Shown: piece after piece, positions 37,552 through 46,849 of the stretch
How positions within the stretch are numbered: position 1 is the first letter of the stretch
How the letters are laid out: every line of letters starts with the position of its first letter
NCBI RefSeq assembly: GCF_012913485.1
Contig: NZ_CP051774.1
Location: 3,782,001-3,846,000 of the forward strand
Length of the DNA: 64,000 bases
Reading direction: 5' to 3'
Source: Luteolibacter luteus
Lineage (GTDB): Bacteria; Verrucomicrobiota; Verrucomicrobiia; Verrucomicrobiales; Akkermansiaceae
Translations under genes and position numbers: made by a program
The notes under the pieces: model-generated
What the model was told of the DNA's origin: nothing
Seen by the model: only the letters and a program-made list of their open reading frames with translations
Database searches by the model: none

Positions 37552-39594
37552 ATGAGATCCTACGTCTCTCTCGCCGCCCTTCTGGCCACTGCCACGCTTT
37601 GTCCGGCCCAAGTACTTCACCCGGATGTGAAGGACCGTGTGACCAATCCGCAGGTCCCCGGCAATGGCGGACTTAACGCGGACAATACGAGCAATTCTTC
37701 CCAGCAGTCCCAACAGGCGAAGCCGAACTCATCGCCCTTCGGAAGTGAGCTCCCCTTCTTTGATCCTTCAGGGGAGACAATCTCTTGGAACGGGCATACG
37801 TGGGCTGCCACCGACAATCGTTTGCTCGCCGCCCGCTTCGAACGCTACCTGAACGAGCCGGAAGAGAATACCGGTGCCGCCAAGGAATATCGGGACACCA
37901 TCGCGGAGATCCTTGAGAAGATCTCGCCGCATCATCCCGGCGGGCCGGACTTCGCTGCGGGCGTGAAGCTCCTGCCGAAGGCCTCGTCCTTCCCGGCGGA
38001 TGCCAAGCTTTGCGATTCGCTTTCTCAAGCCATCTACACTGCGGTTCTCGCCAAGAAAGACGTTGCTGCCACCCGCGCCTTGAATGTCGCGATGGAGGAG
38101 GAGAAGCAACGTGTGATCCGCAATGCCGACATCGAGGCCCAAGGCACTCGCACCGGCCAGCGCCGTTCCTTCGGCGGGGGCGGGAACAACAATAATAACA
38201 ATGGTAACAACCAGCAAGCGGGCGGCGGCGGACAGGCGCAAGCCAACGGCAATGGAGTTCAGGTCAATGGTGGTGCGACAGCCGAGGCAGGTACTGGTAC
38301 CGGCTCCCTGGCCTATCGCGATAGCGAGCGGCGCATCGCCGAGATCGATGGCATGCGGAAGGAAAACCTCGCGAAGGGGGAGATCCAGACCTTCCAAGCC
38401 AAGGTCCAGTATCAAGCGTTGATGATGCAGTTCTTTGTGCAGCGGCGCTTCGAGCACGTGGTGATGGCGTCCCGCTTCTACAACCAGATTTTCCGGGATG
38501 GGGATAGCCAGCTGCACATCGACAAGAAGTCGGACATGTCGAAGCTCTTCAGCGAGAGCCTTGGCACCAGCCCTACCGTTTCTGCGTTGGACTCCCTCGC
38601 CAGCGAGGCGATCCGGGACGTCGACCAAGGCGTGGAAGCCTTCAAGTTCCTCGTCGAGAAGAAGGAATTCCAGAGCGCTGCGAAGCGCCTGAGCGAGGCT
38701 TATGTGGCAGGGGAGTTCATGCCTTCCATCCGCACGCTATCGCGTGACGACAAGCGCAAGGTCCTCGAGTTCGTTCGTGAATCCTACAAGCTCATCGCTG
38801 CTCTGGATGCGAAGGACTATACCACCGCCAAGGAGCTCACGACAAAGTTGAAGGCAGCCGCGGGTGATTTCGACTCGACCAAGCCGGAAGCTGCAATCGC
38901 GACGTACACGCGGGTCAGCGACATGCACATCATGACCGCGAAGAATCACGCGGCGGCAGGTGAAGTGGATAAGGCGAAGGAGGAAATCCAGAAGGCCATG
39001 GAAGTCTGGCCGCAGAACCCGAAGCTCGCCGAGTTCGATCGCCTCGTCGAAGCAAGCGGCACGATGGTGGTGGCGAAGAATGATTTCGACCGGCTCATCA
39101 ACGAGAACAATTACCGGGAGATCTTCCGCCGCCAGTATGAGATCGCTCCTGCCATCGCCGGAGATGCCAGCCGCGAAACTGCTTTCAAGCAGATCGTCAC
39201 CAACTTGACTCGCATCGAAGCCGCCATCGGCAAGGCAAACGAGTTCAGCAAGATCGGCAACTCGTATGCTGCTTGGGAGCAGCTCGATCAGATCCGGACC
39301 GAGTTTCCGGATGATCCGAACCTCGGCCGGGAGATCGAAAAGCTCGCGGGAAAAGTGGGGCGCTTCACCGAGGCTCTGGACAAAGCCCGCGGCTTTGAAG
39401 AGCGGAAAGACCGGCAGGTGGGCTCCGCCCTCTCTTGGTATCTGAAGGCGCGCTCGATCTATCCGCAGAGCGAGATGGCAGACGCCGGCATCCAGCGGAT
39501 GCTTGATCAGATCCTTCCTGACGAATCTTCCACCCCAAAGTCGAAGAAGGCGAAAGGTGAAGACGAGGCCGAAGCGGAGGACGGCGAACAATAG
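37552..39594 (+). CDS. Secreted helical repeat protein with Asn/Gly-rich linker
   Basis: 680 residues, starting MRSYVSLAALLATATLCPAQ (signal peptide). After a Gln/Ser/Asn-rich N-terminus comes a helical domain. Residues about 206-255 form a low-complexity linker of Asn, Gly, Gln and Ala. A long all-helical region with TPR-like units follows (AKNHAAAGEVDKAKEEIQKAMEVWPQNPKLAEFDRL; SYAAWEQLDQIRTEFPDDPNL), ending in an acidic tail. TPR units suggest a periplasmic assembly or scaffold role. It is co-directional with the OB-like gene 9 bases upstream. Confidence 0.6.
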   Translation: MRSYVSLAALLATATLCPAQVLHPDVKDRVTNPQVPGNGGLNADNTSNSSQQSQQAKPNSSPFGSELPFFDPSGETISWNGHTWAATDNRLLAARFERYLNEPEENTGAAKEYRDTIAEILEKISPHHPGGPDFAAGVKLLPKASSFPADAKLCDSLSQAIYTAVLAKKDVAATRALNVAMEEEKQRVIRNADIEAQGTRTGQRRSFGGGGNNNNNNGNNQQAGGGGQAQANGNGVQVNGGATAEAGTGTGSLAYRDSERRIAEIDGMRKENLAKGEIQTFQAKVQYQALMMQFFVQRRFEHVVMASRFYNQIFRDGDSQLHIDKKSDMSKLFSESLGTSPTVSALDSLASEAIRDVDQGVEAFKFLVEKKEFQSAAKRLSEAYVAGEFMPSIRTLSRDDKRKVLEFVRESYKLIAALDAKDYTTAKELTTKLKAAAGDFDSTKPEAAIATYTRVSDMHIMTAKNHAAAGEVDKAKEEIQKAMEVWPQNPKLAEFDRLVEASGTMVVAKNDFDRLINENNYREIFRRQYEIAPAIAGDASRETAFKQIVTNLTRIEAAIGKANEFSKIGNSYAAWEQLDQIRTEFPDDPNLGREIEKLAGKVGRFTEALDKARGFEERKDRQVGSALSWYLKARSIYPQSEMADAGIQRMLDQILPDESSTPKSKKAKGEDEAEAEDGEQ

Positions 39595-39686
39595 CCTTCG
39601 CCTGCGGGAGATCTCCCCTCTGCGCCTCGGGTGCTGCTAGGGTGGACCGTCGCGGTCCGCTTCTACGCCTCCGGTGTCTTCTCGCC

Positions 39687-40448
39687 TCACTGCCCTTCCG
39701 GACTCGCTTGGAAGACCGGCAAGGGGCCTCCCGGATTCAGCTCGACAGGAGCCGCGGTAGTGAACTTCTGCGTCTTGCCGACCTTGAAATCGCCGAAGGC
39801 GATCGGAGCCACGGTCAGGCAGATCACAGGAGTATCTTCGCCTTCCAATTTCGCGACATGCACCACGGCGGCGCAGTTGGGGAATTTCGAAACCTGAAGC
39901 AGATCGTTCGGAGCGATGAGGCTCGCGGCCGCAGGATCATCGGTCGGGAAGAGGTATTCGATCACCACGGGCCAAGGCGCGGGCGCTGTGAATTCATCCG
40001 GAGCGATCATCGCTTGGGCGCGCACCGCGAAGCCAGGATGGAAAATGTCGTCGGGGCCGAGCGGGCGTACCTGTTCGACCCGGTAATTCCCTTCGGTGTA
40101 TTGGATGAGGTTTTGCTCCCGGAAATTGGAGAGGTAGTTCCGCATCAGCGCCGCATTGAAGAGGGCGAGATCCTCTGCCGAGAGACCGGCGTAGCGGCGG
40201 TAAAAGGCCCGCGGGTCCGCGGAGTCGCCGGGCGGGGCCTCAAGCTGCTTCAGCGGTAGGGGAGGGGTGACGCGCCCGAGTTTCTTGAGGATCGCGAAGT
40301 TCCGGGGAATCTCCGGATGCTGAAAGAGATGCAGGCAGACCAGCCAGCTCAGCACGGCCAGGCACAGTGCGAGCACATTCGCCAGCGTCCACCAGTAGAA
40401 GGCGGCAGGGCGCTTTTTTTTCGGCGGCGGCTGCTTGTCGCGGGGCAT
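39687..40448 (-). CDS. Single-pass membrane protein of unknown function
   Basis: 253 residues with a Lys/Pro-rich cytoplasmic N-terminus, one TM helix (FYWWTLANVLALCLAVLSWLVCLHLF, about 17-42) and an extracytoplasmic domain with no motif I recognise (PRAFYRRYAGLSAEDLALFNAALMRNYL). Its ATG shares one base with the stop of the A-type carrier gene upstream, so the two are co-translated. The pairing with Fe-S assembly may be incidental. Confidence 0.6.
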   Translation of the reverse strand: MPRDKQPPPKKKRPAAFYWWTLANVLALCLAVLSWLVCLHLFQHPEIPRNFAILKKLGRVTPPLPLKQLEAPPGDSADPRAFYRRYAGLSAEDLALFNAALMRNYLSNFREQNLIQYTEGNYRVEQVRPLGPDDIFHPGFAVRAQAMIAPDEFTAPAPWPVVIEYLFPTDDPAAASLIAPNDLLQVSKFPNCAAVVHVAKLEGEDTPVICLTVAPIAFGDFKVGKTQKFTTAAPVELNPGGPLPVFQASPEGQ

Positions 40449-40816
40449 TAGTTCTTGCCGCAGTCTTCGACCGGCTCGGGAGTGGGTTCGCTGGCAGTTT
40501 CGAAAGAGGTGCCACAGCCGCAGGAACGGGCCGCATTGGGATTCTCAATCCGGAATCCCGAGTCGTTCAGGTCGTCGCAGTAGTCGATCTGGCAGCCGGA
40601 GAGTTTCGAGGTGCTATCGCCTGCCACGAAAACGCGTGCCCCGGACGATTCCACCACGGCATCGCCCTCCTCGGCGGCGGCGATTTCCATAACGTACTGC
40701 CAGCCGGCGCAGCCGCCTTTTTTCACGGCGAGCCGCAGCCCTTGGTCAGGCGTTGCTCCCTTGCGCTCCAGCAGTTGCCGCAATTCAGCGGCCGCCTTGT
40801 CGGTGATTGAGATCAT
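40448..40816 (-). CDS. A-type iron-sulfur carrier protein (IscA/ErpA/SufA family)
   Basis: 122 residues. The three conserved cysteines are present: Cys36 in KKGGCAGWQYVM, and Cys99 and Cys101 in SCGCGTSF. The N-terminus ISITDKAAAELRQLLERKG and the block LSGCQIDYCDDLNDSGFRIENPNA are typical. It should accept clusters from a scaffold and deliver them to target enzymes. A C-terminal extension with a further Cys (VEDCGKN) exceeds the usual 107-115 residues. It could cooperate with the NifU-like scaffold at 33.0 kb. Confidence 0.9.
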   Translation of the reverse strand: MISITDKAAAELRQLLERKGATPDQGLRLAVKKGGCAGWQYVMEIAAAEEGDAVVESSGARVFVAGDSTSKLSGCQIDYCDDLNDSGFRIENPNAARSCGCGTSFETASEPTPEPVEDCGKN

Positions 40817-41260
40817 CCCGCCGCACTGATACGGCCACCACGGCGGGGTGCGAGAGAAAAAACCCGGTCAAGCGAGCCGCGTGGCTCGAATGAAGCGGAG
40901 ACGAGGCATTCCACCGCTCGGAAACACCCGTTAGCGACGGGCAGATGGGCTCCCCTTGGCAGTAGAAGATCCCCGTCGGAATGTGGGAAGCTCCGCGGCA
41001 AGATGCGCCAGACCTGCAAAATCGATATTCCCCGAGCGGAGCGGGCCGGAGGGACAAAGGTGCCTCGGCAGCGGGAGATTGGTGTCGGAGGCGAAAATGC
41101 TGAGGCGGGCCGGGAGCGCTCCCGCAGATGTCATCCCCGGGCCATCCGTCGGAACCAGCCTGTTAATTTCCCTGTTTTAACAGGCATAACAGGCGGGAAA
41201 GCGGAGGGCTTTCTGCATTCTTTGGAGCGGGGTAGATGGCACACCAGCCGGACACGGTCC
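40817..41260. other. Gene-free gap of about 440 bases
   Basis: No protein gene is supported; the frames present have no start context or domain. Because zinc-ribbon coiled-coil genes like the next one are sometimes next to rnpB, I looked for the RNase P RNA signature (GAGGAAAGTCCGGGC) on both strands and did not find it. The one notable element is the nested inverted repeat at 41159-41193. Confidence 0.5.
41159..41193. repeat. Nested inverted repeats of CCTGTT/AACAGG
   Basis: Four copies of one 6-mer lie in 35 bases: CCTGTT at 41159 and 41171, and its complement AACAGG at 41179 and 41188. The inner pair forms CCTGTT-TT-AACAGG, and the outer pair encloses it. It lies 68 bases after the stop of the minus-strand zinc-ribbon gene. 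It could be a protein-binding site or, as RNA, a pair of competing hairpins. No T-tract follows. Confidence 0.45.
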
Positions 41261-41965
41261 TCACTCTTCCGCGTAGAGAAGGCGGCCGCAGCTCTCGCAC
41301 TGCACGCCTTCGGTGCCGGAATTCACCTTCACCAGTGTGGATGCCACCAGCTTGATGTGACAGCCGCTGCATTTGCCGCCGGAGACGGGGACCACCGCGA
41401 GGCTGTTCTTGGTCTTCAGGAGTCGTTCGTAGAGAGGCATCAGGGATTCCGGAGCCTCCTTCGCCAGACGCTCCCGTTCCACTTTCACCTCTGCCGCTTC
41501 GGCGCTTACACGCGTCCGGCGGTCAGCCAGTTTCGTCAAATCTTCATCTACCAGCCCCTTCGTCTTTGCCAGCGCCTGTTCGGCGGTGGTGAGGGTGCCG
41601 CGCAGGGCATCAGCCCGCTCCATCAGTTCCAGCTCCTTGGTTTCGAGGCCGTCCACGTCCTTTTCGTAGCGGATGATCTCGTTCCCAAGTGCCTGATACT
41701 CGTCGTTTTTCCGGGTCTCGAACTGCTGGGTCTTCAGTCGCGCGATCGTGGTTTTGCGGGTTCCCACATCGAGCTCCACCTTCTTGATCTCCACCTCGTT
41801 GGCTTGGAGTTCTTCCTTGGCCTTGCGGACCGCGGCTTCGTCTCCGGCGAGGCGCTCCTTGGCGCGGGCTTCATCCTTCGGAACCCGGTCCAGATCCTCG
41901 GCCAGGGTGCGCAGGCGGCGGTCACGATCCTGAAGCACCAGCAAGGCTTGGATATTTGGAGACAT
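41261..41965 (-). CDS. Coiled-coil protein with C4 zinc ribbon (CT398/zf-RING_7 type)
   Basis: 234 residues from ATG 41965 (MSPNIQALLVLQDRDRRL). About 170 residues of continuous heptad-rich coiled coil, very rich in Lys, Glu, Ala and Arg, precede a C-terminal zinc ribbon with CxxC pairs in GGKCSGCHIKL and GVQCESCGRLLY. Members of this family occur in many bacteria and Chlamydia, where they have been linked to secretion or envelope complexes. The function here is unknown. It is monocistronic and divergent from the next gene by 102 bases. Confidence 0.8.
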   Translation of the reverse strand: MSPNIQALLVLQDRDRRLRTLAEDLDRVPKDEARAKERLAGDEAAVRKAKEELQANEVEIKKVELDVGTRKTTIARLKTQQFETRKNDEYQALGNEIIRYEKDVDGLETKELELMERADALRGTLTTAEQALAKTKGLVDEDLTKLADRRTRVSAEAAEVKVERERLAKEAPESLMPLYERLLKTKNSLAVVPVSGGKCSGCHIKLVASTLVKVNSGTEGVQCESCGRLLYAEE

Positions 41966-42067
41966 GCCTGTTGTTAGCCGCGTGATTCCGGCGCTGCAAG
42001 CCCCGTCGCCGGGTCCAGCATCGCGGGTTGCCAAGCCGTCATCTTCCGCCAATCATTTGGACAATTC

Positions 42068-43687
42068 ATGGATGACCGACATAACGACCCCGAGACACTC
42101 CCGATCCGTTGCCCTGGGTGTGGCCAGCGTTTCAAGGTGGGACTGGAGTTGAAGGATCGCATGGTGGAATGCGGGACCTGCGAGCACCGCTTCCGCGTAA
42201 ACGATGAGGTGGTCGTCCGGCAGAAGAAATTCTATCCGGGTGAACGACGCGATATCTCCCTCGACCGCTTTTCGCGTATCCCGAAGGGCACGCCATTGCC
42301 GTCGAATTTCCAGACGATCCAGTACGCCTCCGAACCGGCGCTGCCTGACATCCAGCCGGTGTCCCCGCTGCGTCTTGTGCTTGGGTTTGTCGCGGGTGCC
42401 GGTGTGATCCTGGTCGCCTTGCTTCTCGCCTTTGGTGGCTCGCCGGGAGGCATGCTGGATGGTGCATCGCAACCGAAGCGTCTGGCCTTGGCCGGCTTCA
42501 CCGCGCTCATCGCGGCGATCTTCTTCATTGCGGCGAATCCTCGCAGGCGTGGCCGTGCGGTTTTTGGTTCGCTGGTGTCCGCCGCTTTGCTGGTTTCCTT
42601 CCCTTTCTTTTTCACGGAGGGAAATGCCCCCGTGGCCCCGTCGGCCCACGGGCTTTCCTACGATGAGTCCGTGAAGCATGAGGCGGAAGATGAGGCTCCG
42701 CCGCTCTCCAGTGATCTCGACGAACTCAAGAAGGAGATCAACACCACCCCCTTGGAGAAAGCGATCGCGGCTCTCGCCGCCAACCCCGAAAACAAAGGCC
42801 GCACCGCGGTCGGAATCTGGCTGCGGGACGTCAGGGAGTTCCAGAAGCTCCAGATTTCTTCCTACATCGAACGCACCACCGGAGCCATCCAGGGCCAGTC
42901 CTACATGTATGTCCGGGACGGCGGCTACCTGATGGTCGTCTCCGGAGTCACGGACGATCTCGCCGAGTTGTCGAAGATCTGCGAGCGCTTTGGTGAGGTG
43001 CGCCGCGTGATCGACCCTCTCCAAGTGATCGAAGTCGTGGTGCAGGAAGACAAGTTCACTCCCGGCGATTTGAAGAAGCTCACGAATCGCGACGATCCCG
43101 CTTTCTACGAGCTCAACAGGCGGGAACTGGAGAGCATCGACCTGAGCCGCGCCAAGGATGCCGTGACCCGTCTCGCGGAAGCAGAGCCCAAGCTTTATCG
43201 CAAGGACATCAATCGACGGATGCTCCAGTTGCTGAAGGAAAGCGATAAGGATGAGCAATCCGTCCAGATGCAGTCCCAGATTGGCCGTGCCCTGGTGGCA
43301 TGGAGCGAGGAGGGCGATGGCTCCGAGGCCTTGGTTCGCGAAGTGATTTCCCGCTATCCGGCGGCATCGGTCGATTTGCCGGAAAGCCTGGTGAAATTTC
43401 TGATGGTCAAAAAGGACGCGGCAGCGATTCCAATGGTGGACGCGCTGTGGGCTTCGGACTTCACCCGCTGGGAGGAAATCTATCTCGGCTTCGGCCCGGG
43501 CATTGAAGACTCCGTGCTTGCGCGGTTCCCCGAGGCTTCAGCTCCGATGAAGCGGTCCGCCACCCGTCTACTGTCGAAGAACGGGAGCGCGAAGAGCATC
43601 CCGGTCTTGGAGGCAGCGCTTCCGGATGCCGACTCCGAACTGAAAGTCCTGATCGAGCGGGCACTCGCTGCCATCCGTTCGCGTTAG
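42068..43687 (+). CDS. Membrane protein with N-terminal zinc ribbon
   Basis: 539 residues. The N-terminus has a zinc ribbon of MJ0042 type (IRCPGCGQRFKV ... VECGTCEHRFRV), then hydrophobic segments at about 100-180 (LVLGFVAGAGVILVALLLAF; GFTALIAAIFFIAAN; VFGSLVSAALLVSFPFFF). A large soluble region contains a beta domain and an alpha-helical part of HEAT-like character (RFPEASAPMKRSATRLLSKNGSAKSIPVLEAAL). It seems restricted to planctomycete/verrucomicrobial-type genomes as far as I know. Function unknown. The next gene follows 28 bases later. Confidence 0.6.
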   Translation: MDDRHNDPETLPIRCPGCGQRFKVGLELKDRMVECGTCEHRFRVNDEVVVRQKKFYPGERRDISLDRFSRIPKGTPLPSNFQTIQYASEPALPDIQPVSPLRLVLGFVAGAGVILVALLLAFGGSPGGMLDGASQPKRLALAGFTALIAAIFFIAANPRRRGRAVFGSLVSAALLVSFPFFFTEGNAPVAPSAHGLSYDESVKHEAEDEAPPLSSDLDELKKEINTTPLEKAIAALAANPENKGRTAVGIWLRDVREFQKLQISSYIERTTGAIQGQSYMYVRDGGYLMVVSGVTDDLAELSKICERFGEVRRVIDPLQVIEVVVQEDKFTPGDLKKLTNRDDPAFYELNRRELESIDLSRAKDAVTRLAEAEPKLYRKDINRRMLQLLKESDKDEQSVQMQSQIGRALVAWSEEGDGSEALVREVISRYPAASVDLPESLVKFLMVKKDAAAIPMVDALWASDFTRWEEIYLGFGPGIEDSVLARFPEASAPMKRSATRLLSKNGSAKSIPVLEAALPDADSELKVLIERALAAIRSR

Positions 43688-43715
43688 TATCCTCGCATCC
43701 CTTTCTTCCGACGGC

Positions 43716-45320
43716 ATGAGGTTCCTTCCCATCCTCGCTGCAAGCTCCGCGCTGGTGCTCTGCCAGTGCGGCACCCCGTCACCTCCTCGATGCTCCATCC
43801 TGCCGCGCGAGTCGCGGGGTGAGTCAAAGGTCCATCTTGAGCAGGCGCGCCAGGCTTGGGTCTCCCTCGGGTCCGGGATCTCCGGTGCGGAACGGGATGC
43901 GGCATTGCTTTCTTATAACCACGCCTTGGCCAGGCTGGTGGACCGCCTCCATTGCGGAAAAGGCAGCGTGCATGAGAAGGCCGCCGCGATGGGAACGACA
44001 ATCGACGAGACCCACTCCTTGGGAGCGGGCATTCGCGTTGCGGACCTCGATGCATTGGTGCCGGCGTCGTCGGTATCCACGAAGGATGTCGGCGAGCGTC
44101 ACGTCGTAACCGGACTGGGTGTTCCGTTGGTAGGCTGGAAGAAGACGGCGGAGGAAGGGAAGCCGCGCTGGGAATTCGAGCCGCCCACCGGAATCCCGCT
44201 CAATCTGACCGCCGTGCTGCGCTTTCCTGCGGGCAAGCAGCCGGAGTGGTCCTTTGTCTATCCGGGCAGGGCGAAGACCGTGAAGGTCGGAGCCAAGGAG
44301 ATGACCATGGCGGCGGACTGGTCCGCTCCTGCCGCGCTTTACTGGCACATGTCGGATCTGGACGACTTGGATCTGGAGAAGGTTTTCCTGCCGAGTCGCT
44401 TCAGCGAGGAAACTTCACTCTACGTCGTCGCCCCCTACGACCCGAAGCGTATTCCGCTTGTGCTGGTGCACGGGTTGAACTCGAGCCCGGGTACTTTCAA
44501 GAAGCTCTACAATGAGCTGAATCGCGAGCCATGGTTCCGAGATCATTATCAGGTCTGGGTCTACAGTTACCCCACCGGTAACAACTGGCTCTACAGCGCC
44601 GCGCGTTTTCGCCAGGAAATGAAGAAAGCGGATGACTACGCGCGTCGCCACGGCCCCACCGACCAATGGGAGCGGATGGTGATCGTTGCGCACTCGATGG
44701 GCGGAGTGATCACGCATGCCTCGCTGAAGAAGCCAGGGGAGGCGATGTACAATGCCTTCGACAAGCGGCCGCTGGATCAGATCAGCACCAACAAGAAAAC
44801 GCGGGAGGCGATCCAGATCCTGACGATGTACGAGCCGCTACAGCCTCCGGACCGCGTGGTATTCCTCGCGGCACCGCATCAGGGCTCACCGTCGGCGGAC
44901 CGCTTTTTCTCGGCGCTCTTGCGCCGTTTGATCCGCCTTCCAAAAACTCTTACCGTCAATCTGGTGGACTTCACGCTGAATGACCTGTCGAGCCTGGCGA
45001 CTTCCGGCCAGAGTTCGTCCAAGGGTTGGTTCACCAGCATCGGGTCTCTTTCCCCCTCTTATCCCGCTTATCAGGCGCTCAAGGAGGTTCCCTTCCGCGA
45101 AGGGCTGAAAGAGCACTCGATCATCGGTGACCGCGGCCGGGGAGATACTCCAGATAGCTCGGATGGCATCGTGCCGTACTGGTCCTCCCATCTCGACGGC
45201 GTGGAGAGCGAGAAGATCGTTCCCTTCGGACATAGTGTCCAAGCTTGCCCGGAATGCGGTCAGGAAGTGAAGCGCATCCTGGAGCTGCATCTGGGCGAGA
45301 AGGCGAAGCGCGCGCGCTGA
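43716..45320 (+). CDS. Lipoprotein alpha/beta hydrolase
   Basis: 534 residues. MRFLPILAASSALVLCQCG is a lipoprotein-type signal. The hydrolase core begins near 245 with IPLVLVHGLNSSPGTFKKL (oxyanion region) and has the nucleophile elbow VIVAHSMGGVITH. A late GHSVQACPECG segment may carry the catalytic His. The large N-terminal part (about 25-240) resembles no domain I know. It is likely an envelope-anchored esterase or lipase. It is transcribed with the preceding membrane protein, possibly as an operon. Confidence 0.75.
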   Translation: MRFLPILAASSALVLCQCGTPSPPRCSILPRESRGESKVHLEQARQAWVSLGSGISGAERDAALLSYNHALARLVDRLHCGKGSVHEKAAAMGTTIDETHSLGAGIRVADLDALVPASSVSTKDVGERHVVTGLGVPLVGWKKTAEEGKPRWEFEPPTGIPLNLTAVLRFPAGKQPEWSFVYPGRAKTVKVGAKEMTMAADWSAPAALYWHMSDLDDLDLEKVFLPSRFSEETSLYVVAPYDPKRIPLVLVHGLNSSPGTFKKLYNELNREPWFRDHYQVWVYSYPTGNNWLYSAARFRQEMKKADDYARRHGPTDQWERMVIVAHSMGGVITHASLKKPGEAMYNAFDKRPLDQISTNKKTREAIQILTMYEPLQPPDRVVFLAAPHQGSPSADRFFSALLRRLIRLPKTLTVNLVDFTLNDLSSLATSGQSSSKGWFTSIGSLSPSYPAYQALKEVPFREGLKEHSIIGDRGRGDTPDSSDGIVPYWSSHLDGVESEKIVPFGHSVQACPECGQEVKRILELHLGEKAKRAR

Positions 45321-45370
45321 TTTGCGCTTTGCGCTTTTGCCTCCCCTCCACCTGTGCCTAACCTCGCGGG

Positions 45371-46165
45371 ATGACTTCCTCCCCTCCTGTTGCACTTACG
45401 ATCGCCGGTTCCGATTGCTCGGCGGGGGCAGGCTTGCAGGCGGATTTGAAGACCTTCCAGCACTTCGGCATCTTCGGTCTCACCACGGTTACTTGCGTGG
45501 TCGCGGAGACGCCGCAGATCGTGCGTTCCGTTCATGCAGTACCGCCTGCGATCCTCCAGGATCAATTGCGGGTGTTGCTTGAGGCTTTCCCGATCGCCGC
45601 GATCAAGACCGGGATGTTATTCTCGAAGGCACACATCGTTGCGGTAACGGAGTTGCTTTCGAACTACCCGCACATCCCGCTGGTGATCGATCCGGTGATG
45701 ATCGCTTCCACCGGGGATCCGCTTTTGGAAGACAATGCCATCGCCGCTTATCGCGACCGGCTCTTTCCCTTGGCCACGGTGATCACGCCGAACCTTGACG
45801 AAGCGGAGGTGCTCTGGGGAGCTCCAGTGAGGGATGAGACGACGATGGGGCGTGCCGCGTCCGAGCTTTCCGCCCGTCATGGATGCTCGGTCCTCCTGAA
45901 AGGCGGTCATCTCGGCGAGCCGGAATGTGCGGACCTGCTATGGCAGGGCGGGCTGCCCACTTGGTTCCGTGCTCCTCGCATCGAAGGCGCGGCTTCGCAT
46001 GGAACCGGCTGCACCTTGTCCGCCGCCATTGCTTCGGGCTTGGCGATGGGCCGGGACCTTCACGATGCCGTGGCGGGCGCGAAAGACTATCTGGGGAAAA
46101 CCTTGGAGACTTCGCTGGGTTGGAATGGGATCGCCGCGCTGAATCAAGGCACGGTTCCCTGGTAG
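45371..46165 (+). CDS. thiD: Hydroxymethylpyrimidine/phosphomethylpyrimidine kinase
   Basis: A 264-residue ribokinase-fold enzyme that phosphorylates HMP and HMP-P in thiamine synthesis. Signatures are TIAGSDCSAGAGLQADLKTF, VTPNLDEAEVLWG (as ITPNLDEAEVL), KGGH, and the anion-hole motif GAASHGTGCTLSAAIAS with the catalytic Cys. Length matches the family (about 265). No other thiamine gene or TPP riboswitch is adjacent. Its stop is 6 bases from the stop of the convergent regulator gene. Confidence 0.93.
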   Translation: MTSSPPVALTIAGSDCSAGAGLQADLKTFQHFGIFGLTTVTCVVAETPQIVRSVHAVPPAILQDQLRVLLEAFPIAAIKTGMLFSKAHIVAVTELLSNYPHIPLVIDPVMIASTGDPLLEDNAIAAYRDRLFPLATVITPNLDEAEVLWGAPVRDETTMGRAASELSARHGCSVLLKGGHLGEPECADLLWQGGLPTWFRAPRIEGAASHGTGCTLSAAIASGLAMGRDLHDAVAGAKDYLGKTLETSLGWNGIAALNQGTVPW

Positions 46166-46171
46166 GCATCT

Positions 46172-46849
46172 CTAACCCGGAAAGCGATACCCCGTCCCGC
46201 GCACCGTCGCGATGATCGCAGGTTGCGAAGGATCTGCTTCCACCTTCTTCCGCAGCATCAGCACATGCTGGTCCAGCGTCCGGGAATCCGGGAAGTATTC
46301 GAGTCCCCAGCATACATCCAGAAAGGTATCCCGGCTCACCGGCCTGCCTGCATTCTTGTGGAGCAGCTCAAGCATCGCGATTTCCCGGCGGCTGAGCTCG
46401 ATCTCTTTCCCTGAGCGTTCTGCCGTCAGTGCCTCCGGATGCACCGTGAGATCCCCCATCTGGAACCCGCCGCCCTTGCCGCCGGAAGAGTGGGTCCGGC
46501 GCAGCGCGGCGCGGATCCGGGCGATCACTTCGGCACGCGTGAAAGGCTTCCGGATGAAGTCATCCGCACCGAGATTCAAGCCGACCACCACGTCCACCTC
46601 CTCGCTTTTCGCGGACAGGAAGAGAATGGGCACGCTGCTATCTTTTGCCCGCACCCTTCGGCATACCTCGAAGCCATCCATCTCCGGCATCATGATGTCC
46701 AGACATAGCAACTGGGGATGATGCTTGGCCCAAAGCTCCAGCGCCTGTCGTCCGTCTTCGGCGGCCAAGGCCGTGAAGCCCTCGTCCTCGATGCACGCGG
46801 TCAGCGCCTCGCGGGTGAGGGGATCGTCTTCGGCAAGCAGGATGGTCAT
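46172..46849 (-). CDS. OmpR-family response regulator
   Basis: 225 residues. The receiver has the acidic pair AEDDP (8-9) and Asp51 in LLCLDIMMPEMDGFE. The switch region includes FLSAKSEEVDVVVGLNLGADDFIRKPF. The winged-helix output ends with LDQHVLMLRKKVEADPSQPAIIATVRGTGYRF. ATG overlaps the stop of the kinase gene by four bases (46846-46849). It is the last gene of a three-gene overlapping operon: secretin-like protein, kinase, regulator. Confidence 0.88.
   Translation of the reverse strand: MTILLAEDDPLTREALTACIEDEGFTALAAEDGRQALELWAKHHPQLLCLDIMMPEMDGFEVCRRVRAKDSSVPILFLSAKSEEVDVVVGLNLGADDFIRKPFTRAEVIARIRAALRRTHSSGGKGGGFQMGDLTVHPEALTAERSGKEIELSRREIAMLELLHKNAGRPVSRDTFLDVCWGLEYFPDSRTLDQHVLMLRKKVEADPSQPAIIATVRGTGYRFPG

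Noticed and set aside
40817-41260. Possible RNase P RNA next to the zinc-ribbon gene
   Set aside because: The conserved GAGGAAAGTCC core and the matching distal core were not found on either strand.
41003-41977. 324-codon open frame antisense to the zinc-ribbon coiled-coil gene
   Set aside because: It mirrors the coiled-coil frame; the minus-strand product has clear family motifs, this one none.
42053-43258. 401-codon antisense frame opposite the zinc-ribbon membrane protein
   Set aside because: Shadow frame; the plus-strand product has CxxC pairs and membrane helices, this one has none.
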